Assembly: GCA_036850595.1 (NCBI GenBank)
Contig: CM072148.1
Coordinates: 23,244,731-23,308,730 of the forward strand
Length of the DNA stretch: 64,000 nucleotides
Direction of reading: 5' to 3'
From: Rhyacichthys aspro
Lineage: Eukaryota > Chordata > Actinopteri > Gobiiformes > Rhyacichthyidae
Positions within the stretch are counted from its first letter, which is position 1. Every line of letters starts with the position of its first letter. The translations under genes and the position numbers were made by a program. A model generated the notes under the pieces. That model was not told the DNA's origin. It saw only the letters and a list, made by a program, of their open reading frames with translations, and ran no database searches. This document shows positions 36,342-50,300 of the stretch, in pieces.

Positions 36342-39300
36342 TCAGTGATCAATTAGATGAGCCCACTGAGGAAAGCTGTCGATCTCTCCGCTCTCATCCA
36401 GCTGCTGCTCTCCGTGTGTCAGAGCCAACCTGTAGCGAAGACGGACCTTCCTCTTAACGTAAGAGAGAAAAAAAAGGTCATCAGCATTGTCAAAACAAAG
36501 TGGTGAATGAATAAAATACTTTTTTTTTTACTGAAATACAGTTGTATACAGTTTGGCACCAGTGTTGAGTAGCAGAAATGTTTCTTTTGTTTCTTTGTCA
36601 AGTATTTTTACGCTTAACTGGCAACAAAATAAGTGTCTCTTGTTTGTAAGAATCAATCTTCTACTGATCGACTAAAGTTGCACTGGATTCTAACAGGATC
36701 AGGACCTGATGAGTCTGTAGATCTAGTCCTGAGGCGTTAGAAAACAAAATCTGGTCTTAATCCTTGTATCAAGCAGCTAAGCACATCCAGCCACCAAACC
36801 GATGACAGAACTAGCAGTGTTAATGATTCACTGATCTTCAGTGTAAAAACTAAAAACTAATTCCAAGCAAATTTGATGAATGGAAATGAATCAATGAAAA
36901 TACACTTAATACACTTTTTTTGGGGCTGCCAAAGTACTTTAAAAGTGGTTAAGACACAAACGCATAAGCCATAAGCATTCATCCATCCATAGAATGTCTC
37001 AGCTTTTATAGATAAAATGTGCTGTAACCATGTTCTTACTCACATGTTGAGGATTGGCCAAAAGAATGACCTGAGAGAGGGCAGGGGGAGGCAGCAGAGG
37101 GTTGTATGCAGACAGCTGTGTCCCTGAGGCAGGCTGCAGCTTTACCCACATGCTCTAGAGGGCAGCAACACACAGACATTTACAACAAGTGAGCAACAAA
37201 TAACTGCAATAACATGAGACTTGTGTAATGCTGTTCTCAATGAAGATTCTAAATCAGACATTCAGAATGTTTGGGCCATGATGTCAGCAATATAAGAGAA
37301 GTATAACTTATTAACTTTTGCCACTTGTGGTCCACACAATGAAACAGAAGAAATAGAACAGAAACACAAAGCACGTATTTAGTTGCCAAAGACATGTTAC
37401 TCTGTTGGTTTGGAAAGAGCCTCGTACTTTTGGTACTGCTGCTTGAAATGTGAAGTCTTTGACGCTAAGAGCAGAGGTATTGACAGTGGACAGGACCATT
37501 ACAGCCACACTGGGATGACCCTCAGGAGGCTCTTTGGCAAAATGAAGAGAGACGTGAACACCGCCACGATCAAACACAGGGATGGGCTCTAGATGACCTA
37601 CAAGACACGAGGATACATCAAAATAATAAATAATAAAGCAATTTAATAAGGGTCATCTAGCTCCTTGTGGACTTAACCTCAGGTACCTACTGGATTTGAT
37701 GGTGTCCAATGGAACAAAGATGTTATGGGGTAATGGAGTCAGACCCAGGCTCTCCTTGACTGGAAACAGTTCAGTTGGTTTCTGCTCAGAGACAGCTGAG
37801 GATTCAAACTCCAGATACGGCTGACTTGGAGAAAACGACCTGTGGATAATAGATGATGTTTTAATAAAAGTGTTCTGCTTTTGCAATGATGATGATGATG
37901 TTGATTAAAGTTATTTATTGTAATCAAACAATAATTACAGTCTGTAAGGTTCCATAAAGCTCCAATCAGACAAGCTTTTGACATAAGATGGATTCATATA
38001 CATTACATACATGTATTCAGTTATATGCAGCCAAGATATAGTTTTCATTAGTTGCCTTTTGGCAGCAGTAAAGCTGCCAACTTACAGCCTGAATTATGCC
38101 ACAACCTTGATTATAATAACTGCAGTGTGGCCACCATTTGTTATTTTAGAACATTTCTGTGTTACAAGCAAACACCAATGTGGTGCAAAGGACTGTCTGC
38201 TCATGCACTTCTGCTAAATCACATGCTGAGAGAAAGAGCTGAACTGATCTGTAGAGATGTGTCTTCTCATGTGATGGTAGTGTGCCCTGTCACTCAGAGT
38301 TATAAAGTGGAGCGTCTAATGAGCCAGGAGCACAGTCTCTGTGTAAGAAGGGTTATTCTTTCTTTTTCTTGTCTGGGAACCATCAAAACAAAATCGAGGC
38401 TGCGTATTTCAATGATTTTAAGGCTATGTGTTTTACTGTAAAAGGTTACATAGTGATAGTTAAGTTGACTTTACTATGAATATAATACAGGGTCTTTCAA
38501 GACACAAGCCATAAAAGAGTGGAGTATCTGATGTGCTTTGAGTATTAAGAAGAGTAACTATCCCAGTTTTAGTTGTACTTTGTCTGTTTAACAAGTCTTC
38601 ATGTAAAATAGAAACAGATTAATTCTTACCAGAAATAGTTCCCATTAGAAACAGCATCATTCCCCTCCCAGTGTTCATCAGGACTCAGGTGCACCTCTTC
38701 ATTCAACTGTGAGAAAGGACAGAAGAATTAGAAACTCTTGCCTCAGCTGAAGGAAGCTATGTGAAACACAAGTTCAGCTCTCACCTGTATTAGTTCTTCT
38801 AAATAAGACTTCTTCTGAGTAAGACTATCTTTGGAGCACTGCCCACTCCCCTCTGTGAACACAGCACATCAGGTCAGAGAAAAACATACAGCACTTATCT
38901 AAAGGTCTATTTATAGGTGTAGAAGGTGAGCTACCAGACTGAATCAAGTCCTGGACTGGTCCCTCCAGTTTCGAGGAGCCCAGTGGCGTGTCTGGTCTGA
39001 TGGGGGTCTGGTCAGAGTCCAGCGCTGACAGGTCGATCAGGTGGTAACTCTTGATCTCTCTGGGACTGGAAACTGGAACAACCAAGACTTTGTTTTATGT
39101 GTTCAAGTAGAATTGTCAGGGTTCTGTAAACGTACACTAATTATTTTCATATTCAAAGCGAAATTCAATACCCAAAACGGTATTTTTTTATTTTAATGTA
39201 CAATATTTGCATATTTTGATCATGATAAATTAATATAATACAGTATAGTGCAGCCCAAATACTGTACTAACGTCAAGTTAATCAGTGGTTCTCAAACTTT

Positions 39301-42300
39301 TTATACCTTAAAAAATATTTGGCTCTCCAAGTACCAGTTTAATGGCAGTACAGATGCCTGTGTAACACAGACATTTTATTCCTTAATGAATACTATTTGT
39401 TTTGAATGCTGTTTTTGTGCTGTTCTGATATCAAGTGCCTGTATTTCCTGATCAAGTATGTTTGGAGGACACATTTACAGTATGGACAGTACTATATGGG
39501 CAAATATAGTAAGAATATTAAAGCTACATTACAGCTGGCTAGAACTTTTGTTTCACCAGTGGTAGCCTTACCACACATTATGAACCACTGCTGCTGAATT
39601 TGTTAATAATGTTTTCATATAAATTTTAAGTGTAACTATATAATGATGCCACATCAAAGAACCAGCACTACACCTAGATACTACAGCCAAGTTCATTGAC
39701 CCTAAAAGCAGCACTAGTTAATATTTTTCTATACTCCACATTACGGAGGAACACTGGGTATTCTTAAAATTCTATTGAATCTCACCACTGTTTTCTTCTC
39801 CTCTTGCTCCTTTAGCCTCCTGTCTGCTCACTTGGGTTTTATAAGTGTTTATAGCTACTGTGAGCTTGTCGTTGGCCTCCAGGATGTGTGCCAGAGCCAT
39901 GTCATCATCCACCGTCTCACTGGCCAATCGGAACAGAATGGGCCTCAGTTGGTCACAGCGCTCATACACAGCCTGAGGAGGGACAGGGCTTATGCTTGAG
40001 TATTTATTATGTCTATCATCTAGTGTTGAATGAGTAGACATAGTATCTATTGTTTAGAGCTGAAGTGTCAAGCCAAAACTGATGAAGAGTCACATTAGTA
40101 ATATGTGTCCATAACAAACTCTAATGTACTCAATACAAGTCTTGGTCTTGATAGAGTAAGCTATCCTTACCAAAACACTATTTTCTGTGTGGACAGATTC
40201 TATTTCGCATTTGCAGGTACTCAATGATACAGCTTTTGTATGTCATCTATCTTTTGTTTTTCACTAAAACACTGCACTTTTGTTTCAAACATTAATTGAT
40301 TACTTACTGTCCTAAAAAAGAACACAAAGTTTTGTTTTCATGTAGCATCATGATTAAATCAAAAATATATATTTATTGTAAATGCCTATATAGTTAATAC
40401 TATAGTTACTATTTTGTGTAATCTCAGTATGTTACTGGACATGCATTTATGAAGATGTTATGTATATTTCTAAACAAATGATAAGAGGTACCTTAAGTTC
40501 TGAGCTGAAGGGCTGGGACATCCCACTCCCTGTGTACTGCTCTAACATTTCTTGGAGCTGTTTGGAGATGCTCTCCACCTCCTTCAGGGTATTTTCACGC
40601 TTTGCCACTTTATCTGCCCTTTCCTGCTCCTGAAACACACACAAATGAGTGGCTAAGACACACTGATACACACTACCTAAAAAGTATTACTACTATGTAA
40701 AACTATGCAAAGATGTAAAGCACAGTGGGTGGTTTTCAGGTGCAATAATATTTTTGAGGCCACAAAACCCGACTTTAAGCTTAAGACACTAGAAATTATA
40801 GCAGTGTTATGCAAGATGAATTCAGAAAAGTACTGTGTAATCTTCCATATTAAATTGTCATTAACTTTCGGTCATGTAGGAGCTGATCCTAATGTGTCTA
40901 TTTTGTTTTTATTTAAAGAATATATAAAAACTGTAAGAACATAAGCATCATAGAGCTGAATTAGCTTACCTCTCGAATGGCGCTCTTGATGAGTCTGTTG
41001 GCTGTCTCCAGGTCTTCAGATCGGCCACTCTTTAACAGTCTGTCCAGCAGCTGTACACAAATACATGAACAGGGTGGAATCATCATGTTGCATAAAAGCA
41101 GATGGACCATGAATATGCAGCAAAACCCCACCTTGGCCTTTTCCTCCTGGTCAAATATAGACACACTGGTCCTCTGTGGGGGAGGAGCCATGGTAACTGT
41201 GTTGGAGAGCTTAGGGTCTTTTTTCACTATACCTGAAAAACAACAAGAGTAAGATGATCTTACCTTGAACACATGGTGCAACATGATGCAACATGACGTG
41301 GATGATATATTTTCTATCAAATTTAATTCTACAAATGTGTCTATCTCTGTACTACTCTTCAACACAAAACTGGAGCACCATGAAGAAACTGCAGACCCAG
41401 GTGAAAACATACACAGAGAGGCCCTGCCCTGGCTCTAAAACCAGGTATGTGGTATGTGGTAAATATGTGGTAAGTATGTGGTTCCAACATGAACAGGTGT
41501 TTATGTGAACAGGTCTGGGCTGTGGTCTAATTTAAAAAGGAAAAAAATATTTTGAGATTGAGAAAGATAAAGCATTGGGAGGACATAAAAGTTGTAGCTG
41601 GAATTTTAAATTCTGTTCTGGATTTATGAAGGTGAATTTATTATTTTATTATTTATTTTATTATTTATGTGTGTGTCTTCAAAATGAAAGTTTATCCATT
41701 CATGTTTTCATTAATGCATGTTTTACCAATGGGTTGATGGGGGCTGAAGCCTACAGCAGCTGCTTATGATGTCACTTTCTTTTAAAAACAAGTAAAATGG
41801 AAAAAAAGTATTTCATATTTTAGGCACTAGAGCTATAGCAAATAGTCAAACATTCCTCCTTTAATTTATGTAGAAAAAGTGTCTCATATTCCAGCTTGTG
41901 CATAATAAAGATCTGATCATTTGTGCGTTGCACTCTGACCTTGTTTCTTTAACATGAGGTAAGCCTCCTGGATCTTGGGTTCCTCTTTGAGCCACAGAGT
42001 CCAGCCGTAGAGCACCTCCGTCACTCTGTCCTTCACTGTCTGATGAGTCCATGCCCCAAAGTACTGAGGCACAAAAGAGCATCAGAGTTATTCAGCAACT
42101 GTCAATGATTATTCTTACTGTTTGTATATACAATGCAGTGAACAAATGTTTACCCCCTTCCTGATGTCATATTTTTTTTAACTGTTTGAGACCATAAAAC
42201 AAATTTAGACATTTGTTGCTGAGGGTGACACAACCATTTAGTAGGTTTACGGGGCAATTGCTTTTTCACATAGGGCTAGGTAGGTTTGTATAGCTTTTTT

Positions 42301-45268
42301 GCCTTAATAAATAAAACCATCACTTAAAAACTGCATTTTGTGTTTACTTGAGTTATCTTTGTCTAATATTTACATTTGTTTGATAATCTTAAGTGTTTTG
42401 GTCCTTTTGTTAAATTCTTACCTGCTTGGTTCAAGTGTTCTATGATTTATGTTTTTGCATTACAAACCTCCATTTCTATTCTCATTCTTTTCACTGATGC
42501 AGTGAATTCCTCACAATCATCTAACTTTATTCTTAGTCTAATAAATGAGCCTAATGAATGGCACCTGGACAGAGCATGAACAAAAATCCGGTTTCTAGAC
42601 CTAAAATTAGGTTTTAGGTGTTTCACAAGAGGATTTCACACTGTAGAGCTGCAAAATCCTGCTGTTAAATGTACTATGACACCAAAAGAAGTGATGATGC
42701 AAAGCCTTGCCAAATAAGTTCTTCACACATCACATGGTTCAACTGACTGACAGCAGCTGCTAACTGAAAACTGTAAGGTCCTGTATAAAATATAGGAATT
42801 TGCATTAGATTGTAGGTGAAACACAATGCCTATGTTCAGTAGGCATGAGTTGTCTTCTCAACATTAAGTTGCAATTGTATAATCTGACAAAAAGTGAATA
42901 AACACTGTAGGATCAGAGACTGGAGCTTTTGTTGTGCACCATTATAGCGATACCTTGATTTAAAACACATTTATTGTTAAAGGTTTGGTTCAGTGCAGTT
43001 TTTGGAGGGTATTAGTATATCTAGTCATTTTAGGTTGACTGCTTTTGAATACTTTTATTTGTCTGATCCAAATAAAGTATAAATTAATTAAATAAACACG
43101 TCAGTGTTAGTGGAATTATTTATGACTCATAATCTTTCAGAATCTTTCATTGTTAAAAATAATCTTATTTTACCTTCGGTGACAGAACTTTGATGAGCTC
43201 ATTGAGAAATCGAAACTTTGCAGCTTCACTGTGGAACTTCTTCCCGCAGTTGTTCATACACGATTCAAGGACCTGAGACACACAATAGGAATACATTCGT
43301 ACTGACAAACAAATGTTTTCAGCGTCAAATGACACAAGCAATCTATAAGGCAGTATTATTTGACATGGACATGGACATAAATATTACAGATAATAACCCA
43401 AGCAGCTGGCTATGATTGAATCAGTACTGTCACTGGAGCCATGTGAGAAACATTAGTCACAGAGGATTTCCACAGGACAGTCCTCTCTGAGTGTAACAAA
43501 CCATTGTTCCTCACTAAATCCATACAGGGCAGATGATGACTGTGAAAAAAGACTTCAAATTTAATATAATTGTGCTGTGATATGAAGACTTACAGTGAGA
43601 GCCTGCAGGGCCTCTTTCTCCTGTGGAGACTGGATTTTGTGAGCAAGAAGACGAACAGCAACTTGTGGCCTGCAAACAAGAGTGACACTTTAACACATTA
43701 AACTGCCTCAGGCCTATAATGTCATATTAAAGTGGCACTACCCGATTTTGTTTTTGCCGTCCCTGTCTCACACCCACTCACCACCCAAAAGCAACCTAGG
43801 GACCTCTCATGCTTCTCTTTTACTGAAAAAATGAAACCGGACCAATCTTTCCTCTACAAAAGACTAATACATTACACCAAACCAAACTAAAGTTTTGCGG
43901 TTACCATAAACTTTAAGCGCCAACTTCACCACTGACATTTATTTCTGCCTTGTTAAACACCAAGTGATTGACTTGCCAATATTTATCCCTGTTTCACGTT
44001 TCCACCCTTTTCTCTGTTTCTTTTTTGCACTGTTTCGCTGTGTTAAAAGATGTATCCAGCGCTGAATATACTCTTTCTCTGTTTTATTGGCAGCCAGTAC
44101 TTCCTTATTGACAATCGTTGTAGACCAATGACAGCGCTCCTTTTATCAAAAGCAAGCTGTGATTGGCCAAAGCTTGCCTTCAGGACTAAAAACTCTCATT
44201 ACTTTTAAAATCCTATATAATAAAGTCCTATAAGTTATCCTATAAAATAAAGATGTTGTCACGTTTTTCACAGATTTTGACATTTGTGCTGCACACATGC
44301 TGCTACTTCTGCTACTGCTACTACTACTACTACTACTACTATACTACCACTGCATGTTACAAATACAGGACTATGGTACTGTTAAGTTTCACTACACTCT
44401 TTTCACTTGGTTTGACTGAGATATAATCTTAATGTCGGGCAGTTCATCTCAGACACCACAAATAAGTGACTTCCCAAAGTGGTTAGCCTTGAACAGTGTG
44501 CAGTTCTAATGTGAATGCACTTTACCCATCAGCCTCCTGGTTGACGCACTGGTAGAAGCCCTGGATGCAGTCCCATCTGTCCCCGTCATTGTTGGGGTCT
44601 GTGGCCTGGTCTGGAGAGGAACACAGGAAACACATGAAGGAAATGAAAACGAAACAAACTCAATCTTCAAGAAAAGTCAACATTAATGACACTGTAGTCT
44701 AATTGATTGTTACTCATTTACTTGAAATATTATTTATTATATTACTAACCAAATATAACAATTATACACTTGTGCGGGATTATATTGTTTCAGATTCAAC
44801 TTGGTGTCACAAGTGCTACGACACTAAAAAAGTGCATTTACGAATTAATATTGTAACGTTAATATTCTGAAAAGACGGGCTAGAGGGCAATATTTAGTGA
44901 CATACGGTGTTCTGGGTTTTAAATGTATTGGCAATTCATATTTTCCAAAGCTGCCTCTGTGAAACAGTCAGTACGAAGTTTGTTGAAGTCTGAAGATGAA
45001 AGATAAGTGCAAGAGCTCGCGCACCTCAACACGAGCACGCGCACTGGTCCAACTTCCTGTTTGTACTTAAGTTCTGCACTAATCATGTTTAAACTATTTA
45101 AAAGACTCTTAGAGCGAAGTACACAGAGAAGGGCTGCAACACAATTCACAAGTGAACCAGTTAACCCGCAGATACCTTCTCCTAGATTTCATAGATAGTT
45201 TATGTCGAGTCCTGCAGTGACTTACTCAGCACAGACTCCAGACTGCCGGGGCTCTCCGCGCTCGCCAT
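36342..45268 (-). CDS. gga2: GGA2: Golgi-localised, gamma-ear-containing, ARF-binding protein
   Basis: Monomeric clathrin adaptor that sorts acidic-dileucine cargo such as mannose-6-phosphate receptors from the trans-Golgi to endosomes. Exons, 5' to 3' on the minus strand: 45268-45226, 44610-44526, 43669-43594, 43272-43174, 42063-41940, 41232-41132, 41050-40970, 40629-40492, 39972-39786, 39072-38935, 38852-38785, 38706-38630, 37839-37691, 37597-37428, 37154-37044, 36452-36342. All phases agree: 1,758 nt, 585 aa. The VHS domain covers about 5-145 (KIQSPQEKEALQALTVLESC; KFRFLNELIKVLSPKYFG). The GAT domain covers about 170-305. A hinge (about 305-455) has the clathrin box LIDLS (323-327). The gamma-ear domain covers about 456-585 and ends SFPQWAHLIDH. 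No DxxLL autoinhibitory motif is seen in the hinge, which fits GGA2 rather than GGA1/3. Adjacency to EARS2 supports the paralogue call. Confidence 0.9.
42130..42400 (+). mobile_element. Tc1-like 3' end fragment in GGA2 intron 4
   Basis: Shares GGTTTACGGGGCAATTGCTT, CACATAGGGCTAGGTAGGTT, and ACTTAAAAACTGCATTTTGTG with the other Tc1-like copies in the window. No transposase remains. Confidence 0.7.
44316..44342. repeat. (CTA)n microsatellite
   Basis: A run of CTA units in GGA2 intron 2. Confidence 0.9.
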
Positions 45269-45420
45269 CGCCGTCAACAGCACACTGTCCTGCAGCAGTG
45301 TTCGGGTTTTAGATTGAAGCGGCTATGCAGAGGCAAAGGTGTCAAACTGCCGCTGCTCTGGGGACACGAGACATGTGACACTCACGCCTCAGCCCCACAG
45401 CCCTCCCCTCTTCAACGCAG
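45269..45420 (-). promoter_or_regulatory. GGA2 5' UTR / proximal promoter area
   Basis: Immediately upstream of the GGA2 start codon on its strand. Locally richer in C, G and CpG than the surrounding DNA. No TATA box or specific factor site could be assigned. Confidence 0.35.
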
Positions 45421-45421
45421 T

Positions 45422-46017
45422 CTCAACATCACGTGTTTCCACGCATCTATCACAGTTACACTGACAGGCTGGTTTTTAGCAGAGCAACTCTTAGTATATC
45501 ATCAAGCAGCCTTTTATAAGTGACTCACATTAGATTTGATTTGGTCAGAACAGACACGTTTATGTCAGTGTAAACATGCCAAACCGATTTAGATTCTGGG
45601 CCACTGTGAATCAGATTCACGTCTGATTCAAAGCCAGTTGCAAGTTATTTTGAAGCATTTTTGAAGGATCCTAAATGCAAAATAGGTGCGTTTCTATGAA
45701 CTGGTGAGAAGTGGATGATCAGTGTAGTATTCATATAGTATAATATTAATATAGCTAAAAACATTAATTCAGGCGACTCATAATCAAATGAAAAAGTGTG
45801 ACTAGAGAAAAAGTATTTGCCCTTTATTTTTATTTATTTATTTTATTTGTATTTTATTTACATTTTTTTTTTTTTTTGGGGGGGGGGGGGCATTTTTGTC
45901 ACATTTTTGTCATTTTTGTCACACTGTGAGTCACTTACAAAAGGCTGCTTGATGATATACTAAGAGTTGCTCTGTCAGTGTAACTGTGATAGATGCGTGG
46001 AAACACGTGATGTTGAG
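45422..46017. repeat. Inverted duplication upstream of GGA2 (108-bp and 93-bp arms)
   Basis: 45,422-45,529 recurs in reverse complement at 45,925-46,017 with one visible substitution (tac/tat) and a 15-bp deletion between CTG microhomologies. The second arm sits between two copies of a G-run followed by CATTTTTGTCACA (about 45,880-45,924 and 46,018-46,043). A T-run and G-run lie at 45,852-45,890. Confidence 0.9.
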
Positions 46018-46029
46018 GGGGGGGGGGGG

Positions 46030-46385
46030 CATTTTTGTCACACTTCAATATCACACAAAGATAAATCAAATAACCACAAAATGCAGTTTTTAAGTGATGA
46101 TTTTATTTATTAAAGGAAAAAAGCTATCTAAACCTACTTAGCCCCATGTGGGGTAGTTGCCCCCTAAACCTAATTACTGGTTATGCTGCAATCAGCCGCA
46201 ACTGCAATCAAACGTTTGACAAAACAGGCAGTAAGTCTTTCACACAAACCGCCTTTTTAATGCCAGGCCACAGCATCTCAATCAGATTCAACTCTGGACT
46301 TTTTCCCTTATTAAATAAAATCATCAGTTATCTTTGTGAAATAGTTGTATAATGATCTGAAACATGTAAGTGTGACAAATGCATT
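46030..46385 (-). mobile_element. Tc1-like 3' end fragment between GGA2 and EARS2
   Basis: Minus-strand counterpart of the Tc1 tails elsewhere: CAGTTTTTAAGTGATGATTT, AAAGGAAAAAAGCTAT and CAGTAAGTCTTTCACA. The body of the transposase is deleted. Confidence 0.65.
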
Positions 46386-46399
46386 TTTTCTTTATATTG

Positions 46400-47330
46400 T
46401 ATAGCCGCAGCCCTAGTGCCCATATAAGAACTCAATCTGTATCCACCCAGACAGGGACAGTGTTGCTTATGAAGTTTTGTTCAGAAAAAAAACCTGAAAC
46501 ATATCTACATATTACAGCAAAATTATACTTTATCTGTGAAACAGACAACAACAAGGCACACTAAACATGTAAAGCTGTGTATTGCCTGTTGGTTAGAAAA
46601 GCAATAGTGTTGGAAAGTAATTCTATTCTATTTAGGGACCAAACTTTATAAATGAGCAGCTCGTGCATATTTCCAAATGATGTAAGTGTGTCAATGTTGT
46701 AAAATGGAGTTGAATTTTCCCTTTGTAATTGAAATGAGAAATTGCTTATTGCTCAAAATAACAAATAACAAATAAATAGCATTAAGCTGTATAAAAATGA
46801 GCATAAAAAGAGTATTATCAAATGGACAAAGCAGATGTCTTCTGTTAAGTTCAATAAATGATGAATATTAGTTGATGTGGTTACTTTCTACTCCTTGTAC
46901 TTTATAGAACCCAGAGGACTGGGTGTGACGCAGGGTACACCCGGGGCTATAACCAAATAATGATAGGACAGACACTGAGGACAAAAATTAAAAAAAATTG
47001 TATGTATATTAAAATATAAATATATGCACAAGGATTTTTGAGACTAATATCCACTTATCACACTGCTGCAGTTTACCTTTTTTATTCAAGCTCTGAATGG
47101 ACCAATATTTTGACATGGTAGTTGTAAAAGTGCAGGTTAATATTGTGATAAAGTAGAAATATACTGTGAAACTGTACTTTCAATAATGGAAAAGACAGTA
47201 ATTCTGAAAAGTTTATTATATAAAATATAATTCAAGTAATTTCAAGTTTGAAGTCTTTTGTGTTCTTCCCCAAGTATGACATGAAGTATTTATCTCCCAC
47301 ACATAAGTACTGGTCACGTTAGTTGTAATG
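46400..47330. other. Spacer between GGA2 and EARS2, no gene seen
   Basis: AT-rich. 46,925-46,955 has a CAGGGTACACCCGGGGC fragment like the SINE-type repeat at 16,800. A minus-strand AATAAA lies at about 47,211-47,216 and is a candidate EARS2 polyadenylation signal. Confidence 0.4.
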
Positions 47331-47333
47331 AAG

Positions 47334-50300
47334 TCAGTCAGAGGGGGTTTGAGACAGCAGCAGAAGTTTCTGGAGCCGGTGGCTGGTCTCTGCTCGTCCT
47401 AAACACACCATCATCTCAGCCACACTGGGGCCATGCTGCAAGAAACAAAGGAGAAGAATCAAATCAATTAACACAGTGATTAGCTCAACAACTGATCAAC
47501 AGTCACAAGCCACTTCTTCCTGTGACCCTGACTCACAGCTCAGTCATCAGTGTACTAAGAACACATTTTAGGCTTACTTGTTTTAGTGATAAAAATAAAA
47601 GTGATGCACATACAATTTTAAGGCTGTGGGGACTCCCATTTCCTGCAAAGCATAAGACCTATGTCGTTGGAGCTCCCTTACAATCTCAACTAAGCAGTGC
47701 CCCTCTCCCAAAAATGCTGTACTGGGGTGATAAACTTCCAAGTTCTTTCTCCAATCTAAGCTGAACTGGATCAAGCATGTCTAACTATGCAGGAACATGG
47801 GAAACGTTTTTTGTATCTCGAGTTTGCCTCAGAGGCTCAGAGCCAACGATTCCAAGACTCAGAAGAGATATGTCCCTCTCCCCTCGAGGATAATGCTAAA
47901 TGGGATAGTGATGAATGATAAAGTAATTGATCTGGAGAGCTGCAGAAGACGTCAAACAATACAGGTTCATGGATTATCTGAGTCTATCGAAGGCGGCTGC
48001 CTGACTGTTTCTCAAAACTGCTCCTCAAGTCATTTGGTAAGGAGTTGCTACCGCTCTGTTGCCCCTACGGTATCAACTGCGGCTTTATGTGTGGTGGATT
48101 GTCACTGCTAATGATACCTCAGGTTGACAACTACGTGCTTCTCACTTCAATCTCTCTGCCCACTGGGTCGGTTTTACTTTTGAGTACTTTTTTCAGACTA
48201 TTTCCAGAACATTATTAGTTCTGACATTTAAATAACCAAGGTTAAACTTTGTCATTACTGGAAACTCTTTTGGTGCATTTTTAGTCATATTGTCTTGTTT
48301 TGGAAATGGTTAACCTCCAACTTTTATAATTTGTGCTTCTTTTGAAGGATAATTTACTGTATAGCTGTTTTTGGCAAAAGGTAACCTAATATTAGTTCGA
48401 GGCTCAAGCTCTTACTGTTGGTTGGAGGACTAAGAAAAACTTAATGAAAATCACCAGTAAGTCTTGACCATCATTTGGAACATACAATATGTGTGAATCA
48501 ACCATCCTAAACATGTCTCAAATGGAACACTCTATATTAAATTAATACCCAAACTGAAGTTCACTTTCTTTTATTGCAATGGGATTAGTTAAGTCAGGTA
48601 CTTTCCAGGACACTTTTTGTTTCATTTCCCATGACTTTCCCCTGACTGTAAACCTGGACTGACCTGACTCGCTAGAGGATGTGTTCAAGTTAAAGTCACA
48701 AAAAGCCTTTGCAGAGGACATTTTATCCAATCAGAGTAGAGCCATGTTGTTTACATTAGGGTAAAACGCCAAACCTAAACTTAGAAAAAATCCTGCTGTG
48801 CAAAGTAAAACCTGTACAGTTCTCCTCAAGAACATGTGGTGGATTGTGTGCTGAGTACCTGTAGCCCACTAAGAGCAAGCCGCAGCAGCTTCATCACGTC
48901 TCTGTACTTAGTGACTTTAGTCTGTTTAGCCAGACTCTTCAGGTCTTTACTGAGTCCATTCACCACAAGCTCCTCGCTCTGATCCAAAATCAGTCTAAAA
49001 GCAGAGAATTACTTGAAATCCTTCTAATTCATACAAATTAAGCACTCAGAGTTAAAGCAAATATTTTGACCTACTTGATGACCAAGGAAGCAATGTGCTG
49101 GGCTTCTGAGGTAAGTGCTACCACCTGCTGGCTGGAGTAGGAAGGACGTAACCAGAGGTAGGAGTACTCCGGGCTTAACAGCTCCTTCAGGGAGGAAATG
49201 TGACGCTATAGACGAAAGGAAAAGAAATTTAGAGATCACAATAGAGTTCACTTTAGTCTAGTGACTTTTTGTCCAGGAACTATCCATGCTTAAACAGCTG
49301 CTCATTAATGGAGATGAAAAATTATTTATTAAAAAAAATGTATATTATTAGCTGAAATTCACTTCAATTAAAGCCTTATCCTCTAAAACAAGGTTGCTTT
49401 TTACCTCATTGATATAGAACAGAGAGTGAAAAAAATCTTTCTCTGAAAGTCTTTATGTTCAATTAATTTTAATATGAGTGAAATAAATCCCTCATTGGTT
49501 TTCAAAGTTGCCAGTTGGCTGTGGCTTGTGGATTTGGAATGAAATGAAGTAATGAAATCTGATTTATTAAAAGTTGAAGTAAGGGATTGTGCATTTTATT
49601 TCTTTATATATTAAGGGTACAGCATTATGTTACGCTTTTCAAAATGCTAGTTGTAAAAGTAGTAAATTGCATCAAACTGCTAATAATTGTTACTTAGAAG
49701 ATATTATTGATAACCTGCCTGTTTAAGCAAAGGTTAAATAAAATAAAATATGATCTAAGAAGGTGTGTTTTGCTTTTCTTTTTTTGTACATTGTATTACA
49801 TACCATTGGCATGACTGAAAACACGGAGAGTGCCGATTATTTAGAAATAGCAGTATTACTTCAGCATGTAGAAGATGGTCCATGTTGTTTAATATATCAT
49901 GCATTCTTACAGCTAACCAAGAATTGAGTTACCCTGCCAACACAGTCTTTGCTGATAGCTAAATGCAAAGTGTAGTCAAGGAAAAAAAAAAGTCACATTG
50001 AGGTGTAGTCTAAATATGACATGTAGAGTTTTTGCAGTCATGCTGAGTTACAGGGTTACAGAGTCATACTGCAGACATTCATTAAGCATTGGTAAATAAA
50101 ACTGACACCTCCAGTCAGTCAATATTAAGTTTAGCATAATAGCATAATAGCCTGCATAGTGTCAAATTTTACAGTGGTTCTTACCTTCCTATGGTGTAGG
50201 ACCCGCCTGATATACATCTCATTTAGAATGTCTTGGTCCTGGATTAGTGCTGCATAATTCTGCTGGATCTGAGCCTGGAGCTCTTTAATAAGAGCAGCAC

